A DNA stretch of 64,000 nucleotides from Phascolarctobacterium sp. (GTDB lineage Bacteria > Bacillota > Negativicutes > Acidaminococcales > Acidaminococcaceae), in NCBI GenBank assembly GCA_017467905.1, contig JAFUKD010000007.1:110904-174903 (forward strand). The letters are read 5' to 3'. How positions within the stretch are numbered: the first letter of the stretch is position 1; each line of letters opens with the position of its first letter. Shown here piece by piece: positions 34,883 to 44,335 of the stretch. The notes below the pieces were generated by a model. That model did not search any database, was not told the DNA's origin, and worked only from the letters and a program-made list of their open reading frames with translations. The position numbers and the translations under genes are program-made.

Positions 34883-34920
34883 TAAAGGAGCAGGTGGAAG
34901 ATCTGCTCCTTTACGTTTTA
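34883..34920 (+). terminator. Terminator after the nucleoside kinase gene
   Basis: 11-bp perfect stem (34883-34893 with 34903-34913), 9-nt loop, short T-run. Confidence 0.7.
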
Positions 34921-35083
34921 CTTTGGCTTTGTGCTGCCTTTAATGATAACTTTCTTCATTATAATATTTAGGTGTATTTTGAATGTCAGGTATTTTTTTA
35001 TAATCAATATCCCTTGGTTTTTATATTTGTGGTAAAATAAAAAGAGGAAAATCGGCAAGTATGTAGAAATAAAATTAGGATAA

Positions 35084-35836
<753 letters not shown>

Positions 35837-35839
35837 TTT

Positions 35840-36403
35840 ATGGCAACTGTAAAAGAAATTATCACTAACGCTGATACCAAGATGCACAAATCTGTTGATG
35901 CATTGCGCGTTGATTTGGCAAGCTTACGCGCTGGCCGTGCTACTCCTTCCTTGCTGGAAAAGGTAACTGTTGATTACTATGGTGCTCCCACTCCGGTAAC
36001 CCAAGTGGCAAGCGTTTCCGTTCCCGAACCGCGTATGATTGTTATCCAGCCTTGGGAAAGAAACATGATTAAAGAAATTGAAAAGGCTATTATGAAATCT
36101 GATTTGGGCTTGAACCCCAACAGTGATGGCGTTTGCATTCGTTTGAACCTTCCCCAATTAACCGAAGAACGTCGTAAAGATTTGGTTAAGGTTGTTCATA
36201 AAAAAGCAGAAGAGTTCCGTGTAGTTGTACGTAATCTGCGCCGCGATGCTAATGATGCTATTAAGAAGGCAGAAAAGGCTAAGGAAATCACCGAAGATGA
36301 ATCCAAGAAGGGCATTGACGATGTACAAAAGCTGACCGACAAGGTTATCAAGGAAATTGACGGCGTGGCAGCTAATAAAGAAAAAGAAGTTATGGAAATC
36401 TGA
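35840..36403 (+). CDS. frr: Ribosome recycling factor
   Basis: 187 aa, all-alpha hairpin plus beta domain: LRAGRATPSLLEKVTVDYYGAPTPV, then RRDANDAIKKAEK. It splits post-termination ribosomes with EF-G. AGGAGG overlaps the end of pyrH, giving translational coupling. Its TGA overlaps the ATG of the next small gene. Confidence 0.96.
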   Translation: MATVKEIITNADTKMHKSVDALRVDLASLRAGRATPSLLEKVTVDYYGAPTPVTQVASVSVPEPRMIVIQPWERNMIKEIEKAIMKSDLGLNPNSDGVCIRLNLPQLTEERRKDLVKVVHKKAEEFRVVVRNLRRDANDAIKKAEKAKEITEDESKKGIDDVQKLTDKVIKEIDGVAANKEKEVMEI

Positions 36404-36606
36404 TGCAGGTTCCGAATGTTTTAGCACTTCCCTTGGATGAGGCTATGAGGCGTTTAGAAGCGGTTGGGGCAGCTTGTGAGGTTAAGGTGCTGCTGCCTCC
36501 CCGCGACAGCGTTGCTGATTTTGAGGGTAAAGAGGTGCGTAAGTATGTAGTTAGGCAACAGGTTTTGCCTGATGATAAAGTAGTTCTTACGATTGTGTAT
36601 AGATAA
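36403..36606 (+). CDS. Small PASTA-like domain protein
   Basis: 67 aa. It reads as a single PASTA-like domain: [21 protein letters not shown] at the start and a [17 protein letters not shown] strand at the end. No signal peptide or membrane anchor, so it is cytoplasmic. The ATG overlaps the frr stop (TGATG), so it is translationally coupled. PASTA domains normally bind muropeptides outside the cell; the role of a free cytoplasmic one is unknown. Confidence 0.75.
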   Translation: MQVPNVLALPLDEAMRRLEAVGAACEVKVLLPPRDSVADFEGKEVRKYVVRQQVLPDDKVVLTIVYR

Positions 36607-36628
36607 AATGAGAGGAGGTGCAAAGGCT

Positions 36629-36793
36629 ATGGCATTGAAAATTGATAAAGACGCTTGCATCGGTTGCGGTACCTGTGCAGCAACCTGTCCCGTTGGTGCA
36701 ATCAACGAAGTGGACGGCAAATATGAAATCGGTGAAGAATGCGTAGAATGCGGTGCTTGTGCGGCAGCTTGCCCCGTTGGTGCAATCGAATAA
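36629..36793 (+). CDS. 2[4Fe-4S] ferredoxin
   Basis: 54 aa with two CxxCxxCxxxCP clusters ([12 protein letters not shown] and [12 protein letters not shown]), a clostridial-type ferredoxin carrying low-potential electrons. Start ATG at 36629, 12 codons inside the open frame, preceded by GAGGAGGTG. A terminator follows. Confidence 0.95.
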   Translation: MALKIDKDACIGCGTCAATCPVGAINEVDGKYEIGEECVECGACAAACPVGAIE

Positions 36794-36823
36794 TATCATC
36801 GACTAAATATCAAAATTCAGAAG

Positions 36824-36857
36824 GGCGGCCTCCGCAAAGGAGGCTTGCCTATTTATT
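36824..36857 (+). terminator. Terminator after the ferredoxin gene
   Basis: GCCTCC (36828-36833) pairs with GGAGGC (36839-36844), extended by GGC/GCC outer pairs, followed by an AT-rich T-containing stretch. Confidence 0.7.
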
Positions 36858-36887
36858 ATTTTTTATGATTCTCTAGCGAAAGGCTGG

Positions 36888-37682
36888 ATGCTTATGTTTA
36901 AAGGTTTGTTTCAAACCAAAAAGAAAACTCCTAAGGCAGAGCTTGCTTTAGATTTAACTGATATTGATTTAAACAATGTACCTAAACATATTGCGATTAT
37001 TATGGATGGTAATGGTCGTTGGGCTAAGGCTCAGGGAAAGGTGCGTACCTTTGGTCATCAGGCTGGTGCAGAAACCTTAAAGACCATTGTTAGGGCAGCA
37101 GATAAGCTGGGAGTAAAGGTGATTAGCGCTTATGCCTTTTCTACAGAAAATTGGAAGCGCCCCGTGACGGAGGTTAACTTTATCATGGAGCTGTTATCCC
37201 GTTACTTGACCAGCGAAATTGAAGAGTTCAACGAGAACAATGTGCAGGTGCGCTTTATCGGTTCTCGTGAAGGTTTGCCGGAAATTGTTAAAGAGAAGAT
37301 GGATAATGCCATTGAGGCTACCAAGAACAATACCGGTATTATTTTGAATTTGGCAATAAACTACGGAGGGCAAGCAGAGATTTTGCAGGCGGTGAAGGAC
37401 ATCGCTGCCAAGATTGAAGCAGGCTCCTTAAACGTAGAAGATATAACTAATGATGTTTTTGAAAATCATTTATATACTAAAGGATTGCCTGCACCGGACT
37501 TACTTATTCGTCCTGGTGGTGATTTGCGTATTAGCAATTTTTTGCTGTGGCAGATTGCTTATGCGGAAATTTGGACGACGGATGTGTACTGGCCTGATTT
37601 TTCACCGGAGCATTTGTTGCAGGCGGTTAGCGCTTACCAAGGTCGTGAGCGCCGCTTTGGCGGTTTAGTAAATAAAAAATAA
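36888..37682 (+). CDS. uppS: Isoprenyl transferase (undecaprenyl diphosphate synthase)
   Basis: 264 aa cis-prenyltransferase. HIAIIMDGNGRWAKAQG holds the catalytic Asp; SAYAFSTENWKRP, then RPGGDLRISNFLLWQIAYAEIW and the DVYWPDF end are diagnostic. Makes the C55 carrier for peptidoglycan and O-antigen type polymers. The N-terminus is about 25 residues longer than in E. coli. Confidence 0.96.
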   Translation: MLMFKGLFQTKKKTPKAELALDLTDIDLNNVPKHIAIIMDGNGRWAKAQGKVRTFGHQAGAETLKTIVRAADKLGVKVISAYAFSTENWKRPVTEVNFIMELLSRYLTSEIEEFNENNVQVRFIGSREGLPEIVKEKMDNAIEATKNNTGIILNLAINYGGQAEILQAVKDIAAKIEAGSLNVEDITNDVFENHLYTKGLPAPDLLIRPGGDLRISNFLLWQIAYAEIWTTDVYWPDFSPEHLLQAVSAYQGRERRFGGLVNKK

Positions 37683-37694
37683 GCAGGTGTAGAG

Positions 37695-38558
37695 ATGTTA
37701 ACACGTATTATTACTGGTGCAATCGGCGCAGTGGCTGCCGTTGGCATCATTACTACCGGTGGTTGGGTGTTTTCTTTGGCGGTGTTTCTGCTTTCTGCCA
37801 TTGGGTGGTATGAGTATCATCAAATTGCTGCTGCCAAGGGCAAGCATGTTTATTACTTAACTTCCGGATTGGGAAGCTTACTGATTTGTGGCTTTGCTGC
37901 TTTTGCCTATTATGCAGAGATTGATGAGATTTTTGTGATGGCGTTCATGGCAATGTTCATGGCTTTGTTCTTTATCTTTAATGCAATTGAAGGCCTGGTG
38001 CGCCATTGTAAATGTGGTGACAAGGATTGGGCAAGCAATACAGCCTTATCTATTTGGGGGATGGTTTATTGCGGCGTGCTCTTTGCTCACGTAATTTTAC
38101 TGCGCTCCCTGTATCTTGGTCCCCATATTGATTTAGGCTTCCGCGTATTTCACTACGGCGAGCTCTGCTTGTGGATTGTACTGATTGGTACTTGGGCAAG
38201 TGATATTTTTGCTTACTTTGTAGGCCGCTTCTGTGGCAAGACTCCTTTCTGCAGTGTTAGCCCCAAGAAAACCTTTGAAGGTGCGGTGGGCGGTTTTGTT
38301 GGCTGCTTCATGATTGTTTTGGCAATGTGCATTATGTGCATTGGTATTCCTCTGTGGCAGGGTGTGGTGTTAGGCTTGGCTATTGCCTTCTTCGCACCGG
38401 TGGGCGATTTGGTAGAATCTATTTTGAAGCGTTCCTTCGACGTGAAGGATTCCGGTAAGCTTTTCCCTGGTCATGGCGGTGTGCTTGATCGTTTCGACAG
38501 CTTGCTGTTTACGGCGCCCATTACTTATTATTTGATGTTGTTCTTTACTTTGTTTTAA
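37695..38558 (+). CDS. cdsA: Phosphatidate cytidylyltransferase
   Basis: 287 aa, multi-pass membrane enzyme making CDP-diacylglycerol. Family signature near the C-terminus: SPKKTFEGAVGG, then SILKRSFDVKDSGKLFPGHGGVLDRFDS. Twelve bp after uppS, in the conserved envelope operon. Confidence 0.95.
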   Translation: MLTRIITGAIGAVAAVGIITTGGWVFSLAVFLLSAIGWYEYHQIAAAKGKHVYYLTSGLGSLLICGFAAFAYYAEIDEIFVMAFMAMFMALFFIFNAIEGLVRHCKCGDKDWASNTALSIWGMVYCGVLFAHVILLRSLYLGPHIDLGFRVFHYGELCLWIVLIGTWASDIFAYFVGRFCGKTPFCSVSPKKTFEGAVGGFVGCFMIVLAMCIMCIGIPLWQGVVLGLAIAFFAPVGDLVESILKRSFDVKDSGKLFPGHGGVLDRFDSLLFTAPITYYLMLFFTLF

Positions 38559-38591
38559 CCCCAATTTACTTCATATAAGAAGGTACGATTT

Positions 38592-39743
38592 ATGAAAAAT
38601 ATTTCTTTGCTTGGCAGTACCGGCTCCATTGGCAAACAAACCTTGGAGGTTGCTGCTGCCAATCCTGATAAGATGAAGATTCGCGTGTTGGCTGCCCATA
38701 CCAGCGATACGGTTTTGGAAGAGCAGATTCGCGCCTTTGAGCCGGATTTTGCAGTGCTTTCTGATAAGGAAGCTGCTGCCCGCTTGGCAGCACGTTACCA
38801 TGGCAAGACGGAGATTCTTGCCGGTGAAGAAGGCTTGCTGGCTGCGGCTACCTATAGCAAGGTTGATACAGTACTGGCTTCCATGGTTGGTTACGCAGGC
38901 TTGCGTCCTACAATGGCGGCGATTAACTGCGGTAAGAATATTGCCCTCGCCAATAAGGAAACCTTGGTGGCAGCAGGCAGCCTGGTTATGGAAGCTGTTG
39001 CGAAAAATAATGTAAGCCTTACCCCTGTGGATAGTGAGCACAGTGCTATCTTCCAAGCGCTACAGGGAGGTAAGGAGGATGAAGTTAAACGCCTGCTTAT
39101 TACTGCCAGTGGTGGTCCCTTCCGTGGCAGAAAGCGTAGCGAATTAGAAAACGTTACCTTGGCGCAGTGTTTAAACCATCCCAATTGGAGCATGGGCAGG
39201 AAGATTACAGTGGATTCTTCTACTCTTGCCAATAAGGGCTTGGAGGTAATCGAAGCTCATTGGCTTTTTAATATGCCTTATGAAAAAATTGACGTGGTGG
39301 TACATCCGCAGAGCATTATCCATTCTTTGGTAGAGTTCTGTGACGGCAGCGTTATTGCTCAATTAGGCGAGCCTGATATGCGTTTGCCCATTCAGTATGC
39401 TTTAAGCTATCCCTGTCGCTACCACAAGGCGTTTGACCAGTTAGATTTAATTAAGGCTGGCACGCTCACCTTTGAGGCACCGGATATGGAAGCCTTCCCG
39501 TCCTTGCGCATTGCTATTGATTGCGGTAAAGCAGGGGGAACCTTGCCCTGTGTGTTCAACGCTGCTAATGAAGAAGCAGTGTACGCTTTCTTGGATAATA
39601 AGATTAAGTATTTAGATATTCCCTACATTACAGAAAAGGTTGCTGCTATGCACAAGAACATTGCTGCTCCCTGCATTGAGGATATTGAACGTGCAGATGC
39701 AGAAGCGCGCAAGGCAGCGCATACTATTATTGCAAGTTTATAA
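38592..39743 (+). CDS. dxr: 1-deoxy-D-xylulose 5-phosphate reductoisomerase
   Basis: 383 aa. GSTGSIGKQTLEV is the NADPH-binding motif; LANKETLVAAG, PVDSEHSAIFQAL (metal ligands Asp/Glu) and TASGGPFRG follow. Second step of the MEP isoprenoid pathway; ispG later in the operon is another MEP enzyme, and uppS consumes the product. Confidence 0.96.
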   Translation: MKNISLLGSTGSIGKQTLEVAAANPDKMKIRVLAAHTSDTVLEEQIRAFEPDFAVLSDKEAAARLAARYHGKTEILAGEEGLLAAATYSKVDTVLASMVGYAGLRPTMAAINCGKNIALANKETLVAAGSLVMEAVAKNNVSLTPVDSEHSAIFQALQGGKEDEVKRLLITASGGPFRGRKRSELENVTLAQCLNHPNWSMGRKITVDSSTLANKGLEVIEAHWLFNMPYEKIDVVVHPQSIIHSLVEFCDGSVIAQLGEPDMRLPIQYALSYPCRYHKAFDQLDLIKAGTLTFEAPDMEAFPSLRIAIDCGKAGGTLPCVFNAANEEAVYAFLDNKIKYLDIPYITEKVAAMHKNIAAPCIEDIERADAEARKAAHTIIASL

Positions 39744-39767
39744 TAACTTAGAGTTAGGAGGCAAAAA

Positions 39768-40784
39768 TTGCTAACGATTTTAGCTGCTATTTTCGTGTTT
39801 GGTGTTTTGGTTACAGTTCATGAGCTGGGGCACTTCATAACCGCTAAGATGATGGGGATGAAGGTAGAAGAATTTGCCATTGGCTTTGGGCCTAACATTT
39901 ACCAACAGAAGGATGGCGATACACTGTACAGCCTAAGAGCTATTCCCTTGGGCGGTTATAATAAAATTTCAGGGATGGACCCGGATGACCCGTGGGAGCC
40001 TAATAGCTTTAAGGCGAAATCCATTCCTGCAAGGATGCTGGTAATTTTGGCAGGCTCTTTGATGAATTTTATTCTGCCTGTAATATTGTTTTCCGGCATC
40101 TTTATGATAGATGGTATTGAAAAGCCTATTGATAAACCTGTTTTGGGTATTGTTGTAGAAGACAAGGCTGCCTACAATGCAGGGCTTGAAGTAGGCGACA
40201 AGATTTTGACTATCAACGGCGCACCCGTGCATACTTGGAATGATGTGGTAACTACCCTTCGTGACAACGGAACAAAAGAGGTTACCCTCACTGCAGAGCG
40301 TGGAGGCGTTGTAAATACCTATAAAATGCTCCCCGAATATAATGAAGAATTAGGACGTCCTTTGATAGGGATTTCTCCTAAATTTGTCAAAGAGCGTGTG
40401 GGCGTAGTGGATTCCATTAAAATGGGCTTCGCTGCTACACAAAAGGTTATTGTGATGATGGTGGAAGGGTTGCAGCGTATTATTACGGGCAAGTCTTCGG
40501 CAGAGGTTTCAGGACCCATTGGTGTTGCCCAAATGGCTGGGCAGATGGCGGCAGAAGGCTTGTTGCCCCTGTTAAACTTTGTTGCTTTCCTGAGTATTAA
40601 CCTGGGGGTTATTAACCTGTTGCCCCTGCCTGCTTTGGATGGTGGGCACTTTGTATTGCTTTTGTACGAAGGCTTGCGTGGTAAGCCCTTAGGTTCAAAG
40701 GCTATGAATAATATTCAGACCATTGGTATTGTCCTGCTTTTGGCGATAACAATTTTTTCTACATTTAAAGATATAACTCGTTGA
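39768..40784 (+). CDS. rseP: RIP metalloprotease RseP (site-2 protease)
   Basis: 338 aa, start TTG at 39768 with AGGAGG 6 nt upstream. HELGH zinc motif at residues 18-22 in TM1, a PDZ domain (about 115-195; GLEVGDKILTINGAPV), and NLLPLPALDGGH in the third TM segment. Intramembrane cleavage of anti-sigma factors or signal-peptide remnants. Confidence 0.95.
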   Translation: MLTILAAIFVFGVLVTVHELGHFITAKMMGMKVEEFAIGFGPNIYQQKDGDTLYSLRAIPLGGYNKISGMDPDDPWEPNSFKAKSIPARMLVILAGSLMNFILPVILFSGIFMIDGIEKPIDKPVLGIVVEDKAAYNAGLEVGDKILTINGAPVHTWNDVVTTLRDNGTKEVTLTAERGGVVNTYKMLPEYNEELGRPLIGISPKFVKERVGVVDSIKMGFAATQKVIVMMVEGLQRIITGKSSAEVSGPIGVAQMAGQMAAEGLLPLLNFVAFLSINLGVINLLPLPALDGGHFVLLLYEGLRGKPLGSKAMNNIQTIGIVLLLAITIFSTFKDITR

Positions 40785-40797
40785 GAGGTGACTTATT

Positions 40798-41874
40798 TTG
40801 GAACGCAGAGTAACTCGTCAACTGGAAGTTGGTAAGGTTAAGGTGGGCGGTAGTGCTCCTGTAGCAGTGCAGTCCATGACAAATACTAAGACAAGCGATC
40901 CGGTGGCAACCTTGGAGCAGATTCACGGGCTGGCAGAAGCGGGGTGTGACATTGTACGTTGTGCCGTTCCTGACATGGCAGCTGCCGAAGGGTTAAAAAC
41001 TATCGTCGCACAAAGCCCCATTCCTGTAATTGCAGATATCCATTTTGATTACAAGCTTGCTTTAGCAGCTATTGAAGCCGGAGTTGACGGCTTGCGCCTG
41101 AATCCGGGAAACATTGGCGGTAACGATAGGGTGGCTGCCGTGGTGGAGGCTGCTAAAAAACGTAACATACCCATTCGCATTGGTGTTAACGCAGGCTCCT
41201 TACCCAAGGACCTTTTGGAAAAATACGGACATCCCACTGCGGAAGCCTTGGTGGAAGCCGCTTGGCGTCACATTCGTATTTTAGAAGAGATGGATTACAG
41301 GAATATCAAGATTTCCTTGAAGGCACATGATGTTCCCTTGACCTTGGCTGCCTATCGCCTGATGGCAGGGCAGTGTGATTATCCCTTGCATGTTGGCATT
41401 ACGGAGGCTGGCACTGTCAACAGCGGTATTATTAAATCCGCAGTTGGTATTGGTACCCTGCTGGCAGAAGGTATTGGCGATACTATCCGCGTGTCCTTAA
41501 CCGGTGACCCTGTACGCGAGGTTAAGGTTGCCTTTGAAATTTTGAAATCCTTAGGCTTGCGGGAATATGGTCCTACCTTGATTTCCTGTCCCACCTGTGG
41601 ACGAACCCAGATTAATTTGGAAAAGTTGGCACTGGAGGTTGAAAAGCGTTTGGCAGAAATTAGCGAGCCAATTACCGTTGCTGTTATGGGCTGTGTGGTT
41701 AACGGACCTGGTGAAGCACGCGAGGCTGACGTTGGTATTGCCGGCGGTATAAATGAAGGTTTGATATTCCGTAAAGGTCAGGTCTTGAAAAAAGTTGCGG
41801 AAGCTGATATTATTGATGAGTTGTTCGCTGAAATTGAAAAAATTTTACTTGAGAGGAAGGTATCCCATAAATGA
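40798..41874 (+). CDS. ispG: 4-hydroxy-3-methylbut-2-enyl-diphosphate synthase
   Basis: 358 aa, start TTG at 40798 after GAGAGGTG. TIM-barrel start [13 protein letters not shown]; [4Fe-4S] cysteines in CPTCGRT and [11 protein letters not shown] near the C-terminus. Penultimate MEP-pathway enzyme, ferredoxin- or flavodoxin-dependent. Overlaps proS by 4 bp. Confidence 0.96.
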   Translation: MERRVTRQLEVGKVKVGGSAPVAVQSMTNTKTSDPVATLEQIHGLAEAGCDIVRCAVPDMAAAEGLKTIVAQSPIPVIADIHFDYKLALAAIEAGVDGLRLNPGNIGGNDRVAAVVEAAKKRNIPIRIGVNAGSLPKDLLEKYGHPTAEALVEAAWRHIRILEEMDYRNIKISLKAHDVPLTLAAYRLMAGQCDYPLHVGITEAGTVNSGIIKSAVGIGTLLAEGIGDTIRVSLTGDPVREVKVAFEILKSLGLREYGPTLISCPTCGRTQINLEKLALEVEKRLAEISEPITVAVMGCVVNGPGEAREADVGIAGGINEGLIFRKGQVLKKVAEADIIDELFAEIEKILLERKVSHK

Positions 41875-43580
41875 GAGTATCTAAAATGTTCGCACCCACC
41901 CTGCGTGAGGTTCCTGCTGAAGCAGAAGTAGTTAGTCATCAATTATTATTGCGTGCCGGTTTTATGCGTAAATCCACTGGTGGTATGTATAGCTATTTGC
42001 CCTTGGCTTGGCGCGTATTGAAAAAAATCGAAAACATTGTTCGTGAAGAAATGGATGCTGCCGGCGCACAAGAGATTATGATGCCCATTATGCAGCCTGC
42101 AGAAATTTGGCAGGAAAGTGGTCGTTGGGGTGCTTATGGTGCAGAGATGATTCGTCTGAAAGACCGTCATAACCGTGAATACTGCCTTGGCCCTACTCAC
42201 GAAGAAATGGTAACCACCTTGATTAAAGGTGATGTGCGTTCTTACCGTCAACTGCCCATGAACGTATATCAAATTCAAGATAAATTTCGTGATGAACGTC
42301 GTCCTCGTTTTGGCTTGATGCGTAGCCGCGACTTTATTATGAAGGATGCGTATTCCTTTGACCGTGATGAAGCTGGCTTGGATGTGTCTTATAAAACTAT
42401 GTACGACGCGTACACCAATGTATTTAATCGTTGCGGTTTGACCTTCCGTCCTGTAGAAGCGGATAGCGGTGCTATCGGTGGCAGTGGTAGCCATGAATTT
42501 ATGGTAATTGCTGACAGTGGCGAAGCTGAAATTGTTTACTGCAACGAATGTGACTATGCTGCTAACGTAGAGAAGGCAGAGATGCATCTTATCGAAGCTG
42601 CTGACGAAGCTGCTTTGGAAGCTGCAGAGGTGGAAACTCCTAATTGCAAGACCATTGCTGATGTTTGCGCTTTCTTGAATAGTCCTGTAGAGAAATCCGT
42701 AAAGGCTGTTGCCTATAAATCTGAAAAAGGTTTGATTTTGTGCTTTGTTCGTGGTGACCACGAAGTAAACGAGGTTAAGGTAATCAACACCTGTGGCGTG
42801 TTGGAAGTAGAAATGGCTGATGAAAGCATGCTGGTTGAAGCTGGTACTTGCGGCGGTTATATGGGTCCTGTTGGCATTGACCCGGAAAAAGTTATGGTTG
42901 TTGTTGACCACAGCGTAATGCAAATGCACAATTTCTGCTGCGGTGCTAATAAAGAAGGCTACCATCTTATCAATGTAAATCCTGGTCGCGACTTCACTCC
43001 TACCTATGTTGCTGATATCCGCCTGATTCAAGAGGGTGACCCCTGCCCGCACTGTGGTGGCAAGGTAAGTAAGGCTCGTGGTATTGAGGTTGGCCAAGTG
43101 TTCAAGCTGTTCACCAAATACAGCGCTGCCATGAACTGCACTTTCTTGGATGAAAATGGCAAGGAAAACCCCATGGTTATGGGTTGCTACGGTATTGGCG
43201 TAAGCCGTACCATGGCTGCATGTATTGAACAAAACAATGATAAGGACGGCATGATTTGGCCTGTTGCCATTGCTCCTTACGAAGTTTTGGTGGTGCCTGT
43301 AAACACTAAAGATGCAGCTTCCACTGCGAAAGCAGAAGAAATCTACGAAGTATTGAAAAAAGCCGGCGTTGAAGCGGTTATTGATGACCGCAACGAACGC
43401 CCCGGTGTTAAATTTAAAGATGCAGATTTGATTGGCTATCCCTTGCGTGTAGTTGTAGGCCCCAAAACCTTGGCAGAAGGCAAGATTGAAGTTAAGGCAC
43501 GCAAAACTGGCGAAGTGGTAATGCTGCCTGTTGAAAGCGATTATGTAGCAAGCATTAAAGAAATGCTGGCAAAATTGTAA
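41871..43580 (+). CDS. proS: Prolyl-tRNA synthetase (bacterial type)
   Basis: 569 aa class II synthetase with the bacterial YbaK-like editing domain inserted between motifs 2 and 3 (about residues 230-380). Motif 1 and 2 regions: [39 protein letters not shown]; motif 3: [18 protein letters not shown]. No T-box leader because it lies inside an operon. Confidence 0.96.
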   Translation: MRVSKMFAPTLREVPAEAEVVSHQLLLRAGFMRKSTGGMYSYLPLAWRVLKKIENIVREEMDAAGAQEIMMPIMQPAEIWQESGRWGAYGAEMIRLKDRHNREYCLGPTHEEMVTTLIKGDVRSYRQLPMNVYQIQDKFRDERRPRFGLMRSRDFIMKDAYSFDRDEAGLDVSYKTMYDAYTNVFNRCGLTFRPVEADSGAIGGSGSHEFMVIADSGEAEIVYCNECDYAANVEKAEMHLIEAADEAALEAAEVETPNCKTIADVCAFLNSPVEKSVKAVAYKSEKGLILCFVRGDHEVNEVKVINTCGVLEVEMADESMLVEAGTCGGYMGPVGIDPEKVMVVVDHSVMQMHNFCCGANKEGYHLINVNPGRDFTPTYVADIRLIQEGDPCPHCGGKVSKARGIEVGQVFKLFTKYSAAMNCTFLDENGKENPMVMGCYGIGVSRTMAACIEQNNDKDGMIWPVAIAPYEVLVVPVNTKDAASTAKAEEIYEVLKKAGVEAVIDDRNERPGVKFKDADLIGYPLRVVVGPKTLAEGKIEVKARKTGEVVMLPVESDYVASIKEMLAKL

Positions 43581-43590
43581 GAGGTAAGAG

Positions 43591-44310
43591 ATGTTTGATG
43601 TTCCTTGGGTCTCTGATTTAGAACTGACCATGGTACTGCGCTTGATAGTTGCGGCTGTCTTGGGCGGTATCGTGGGTATGGAACGTGGTAGTGGCGACAG
43701 ACCTGCAGGCTTTAGAACGCATATTTTGGTGTGCGTGGGCTCTGCGCTGTTCATGCTGGTTTCCATTTACGGTTTTGATGATATTGCACCCGTTACTACT
43801 GTAGTTGAAAATGATATTGGTACTCGTCGTGATACTGCTCGTATTGCGGCGCAGGTTGTAAGCGGCATAGGCTTCTTAGGTGCAGGCACAATTTTGCACG
43901 AAGGCTTAACCATTAAAGGCTTAACCACTGCAGCCAGCTTGTGGATTGTTTCTGCTATTGGCTTGGCAGTTGGCAGCGGCATGTACCTTTTGAGTACTGC
44001 TGCTACCATTTTAACCTTGGTTACCTTGGTTACCTTCCACAACTGGGAAAAACGTTTTGCCGGTAATCGAAGCGAGCGCCGTTTCATCCGTGTTATTACC
44101 AATAATGTTCCCGGTGTTATTACCGAAGTTACCGGATTCTTGGCAGATGCCGGAATTAAGGTTAAGACCTTAAACGTGAAATCTGATAATAAAAACGATA
44201 ACATCATCTTAGAATTGTATTTGAAGATAAATAAAGGCAGCGATGTTACCAGAGTTGCCAGCGGCATTCAAGATATCGAAGGCGTTATTGCTGTAGAGAA
44301 TGCCAAATAG
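43591..44310 (+). CDS. MgtC/SapB family membrane protein
   Basis: 239 aa. N-terminal MgtC fold: RLIVAAVLGGIVGMERG, RTHILVCVGSALFMLVS, and GIGFLGAGTILHEGLTIKGLTTAASLW, four TM helices; C-terminal ACT-like domain (VITNNVPGVITEVTGFLADAGIKVKTLNV). Linked to Mg2+ limitation and ATP homeostasis in other bacteria. Position between proS and polC is operonic. Confidence 0.9.
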   Translation: MFDVPWVSDLELTMVLRLIVAAVLGGIVGMERGSGDRPAGFRTHILVCVGSALFMLVSIYGFDDIAPVTTVVENDIGTRRDTARIAAQVVSGIGFLGAGTILHEGLTIKGLTTAASLWIVSAIGLAVGSGMYLLSTAATILTLVTLVTFHNWEKRFAGNRSERRFIRVITNNVPGVITEVTGFLADAGIKVKTLNVKSDNKNDNIILELYLKINKGSDVTRVASGIQDIEGVIAVENAK

Positions 44311-44335
44311 TTAGTCATAAGGAAAGGACACGCTT

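Noticed and set aside
41946..43766. 606-aa minus-strand ORF opposite proS
   Set aside because: Antisense shadow of proS; low-complexity, no recognisable domain.
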